Origin: Symbiodinium natans
Lineage: Eukaryota > Sar > Dinophyceae > Suessiales > Symbiodiniaceae
Direction of reading: 5' to 3'
Length of the DNA stretch: 64,000 nucleotides
Assembly: GCA_905221605.1 (NCBI GenBank)
Contig: CAJNDS010001112.1
Coordinates: forward strand, 812,472 to 876,471
This document shows, in pieces, positions 63,321 to 64,000 of this stretch; position 1 is the first letter of the stretch, and every line of letters begins with the position of its first letter. The notes beneath the pieces are model-generated. The model saw nothing but the letters and a program-made list of their open reading frames with translations, did no database searches and had not been told where the DNA came from. Both the position numbers and the translations under genes were made by a program.

Positions 63321-64000
63321 TGTGCGGTATCCAGTCTAACTGCAGCCGTGCTCGCTGATTCCAAGCAGCAGCCACAAGCATCAGCGCAGGACCATCCTAA
63401 CGAGAGGTACGGCTCTATGGGAATTCCCGAGTACAAAGACCCCCCACAAGGGATCCTATCTTGGCATACATCCCGTGCAATCCTTATAGTCACTAGGCAC
63501 CTACCTGGGAATCTATAGGCCGTTTAGAAGCAGCAAAATCATATCAGAACCCTGCATGAAGCTCAGATGAAGCTCTTTCACATGGGAACCTCAAATGACC
63601 CTAAACTAAGACAAAGCAACACAAAGGATCACAATGGCGAAGCTATGAGATGCTATGAGTGTACCCAATTGCACTTCTGCCCCTCTCCAGTAATTCTGGG
63701 TCCACGGCCCCGGGAAACGCAGGCAACAATAGCAAAGACCGTAAGGATCCGCAAGGGGAGAACCCCGACTCTCCTATTTCCAAGACCCTAGACGCAGCCT
63801 CTTCTTTCGACTGCCGAGAAGACATTGGTTGCAACACCAGAAGCTGACCATGCTGGCAGACCTCGCGGCGTCATACGGCGTAGAGTGCAAAAGGGTGCTG
63901 TCAGCCTCAACTGGTGTGGGTGTGGGTGTGGGCGTGGGCAAGTGCGTTGAGGATGCGCGCGTGCACAGGGGCACGTGTGCGGGTGCGCGGGTGTGCGGGT
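63321..64000. other. Unique right end with GT-rich repeat
   Basis: Telomere-free, GC-moderate DNA with overlapping short frames (63,567-63,847 plus; 63,643-63,974 minus) and no motif. 63,911-63,940 is a (GGTGTG)n run and 63,975-64,000 a GTGCGGGT-rich end. It may hold exons of a gene continuing outside the window. Confidence 0.4.

Overview
The window looks like nuclear DNA of a dinoflagellate. Four sequence features point there. TTTAGGG/CCCTAAA telomere-type repeats are scattered through it in both orientations. Two genes are preceded by degraded copies of the dinoflagellate spliced leader. Gene copies lie in tandem. Introns begin with GT, GC or GA. The genus cannot be told from sequence alone. 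I recognise no rRNA, tRNA or CRISPR.

Layout. 1-4.8 kb: repeat-rich DNA with short telomeric tracts and small inverted-repeat elements (MITE-like). 4.8-12.3 kb: a strand-asymmetric polypyrimidine block built from one degenerate module family, (CT)n, (CCCCTCT)n and 7-bp arrays, with a recent 1.2-kb tandem duplication. 13.5-18.8 kb: stacked satellites, namely a degenerate 70-110-bp minisatellite, a 55-bp triplet, a 31-bp minisatellite, and hairpin-forming (ACTATTCGA)n/(TCGAATAGT)n arrays. 18.8-33 kb: little visible coding, many interstitial telomeric tracts and MITE-like copies. 33.3-41.5 kb: a tandem duplication with a 4.7-4.8-kb offset carrying two paralogous multi-exon membrane-protein genes on the minus strand (A 34,663-36,645; B 40,214-41,442). 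41.5-54 kb: more repeat-rich DNA, including a head-to-head telomeric array at 52.74-52.92 kb. 54.0-55.0 kb: a non-LTR retrotransposon remnant. 58.9-61.7 kb: an eleven-exon gene C on the minus strand encoding an acidic Ala/Glu-rich protein. 62.2-62.5 kb: an AT-rich island of unknown origin.

Main biological reading. Comparing A with B shows that each lacks introns the other has, and that removing the extra pieces at GT...AG restores the paralogous reading frame at six junctions. The extra pieces are small inverted-repeat elements, some containing telomeric repeats. The elements tend to end in AG and to sit between short target duplications that start with G. The first duplication copy then supplies the 5' splice site (GT, GC or GA) and the element end supplies the 3' AG. 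Gene C shows the same pattern with GT, GC and GA donors. I read the window as a genome being filled with introner-type transposons and telomere-repeat insertions. In one case a pure telomeric tract seems to supply the splice acceptor itself.

No protein here is assigned a function with confidence. Gene models were made by eye and by paralogue comparison and need transcript support.
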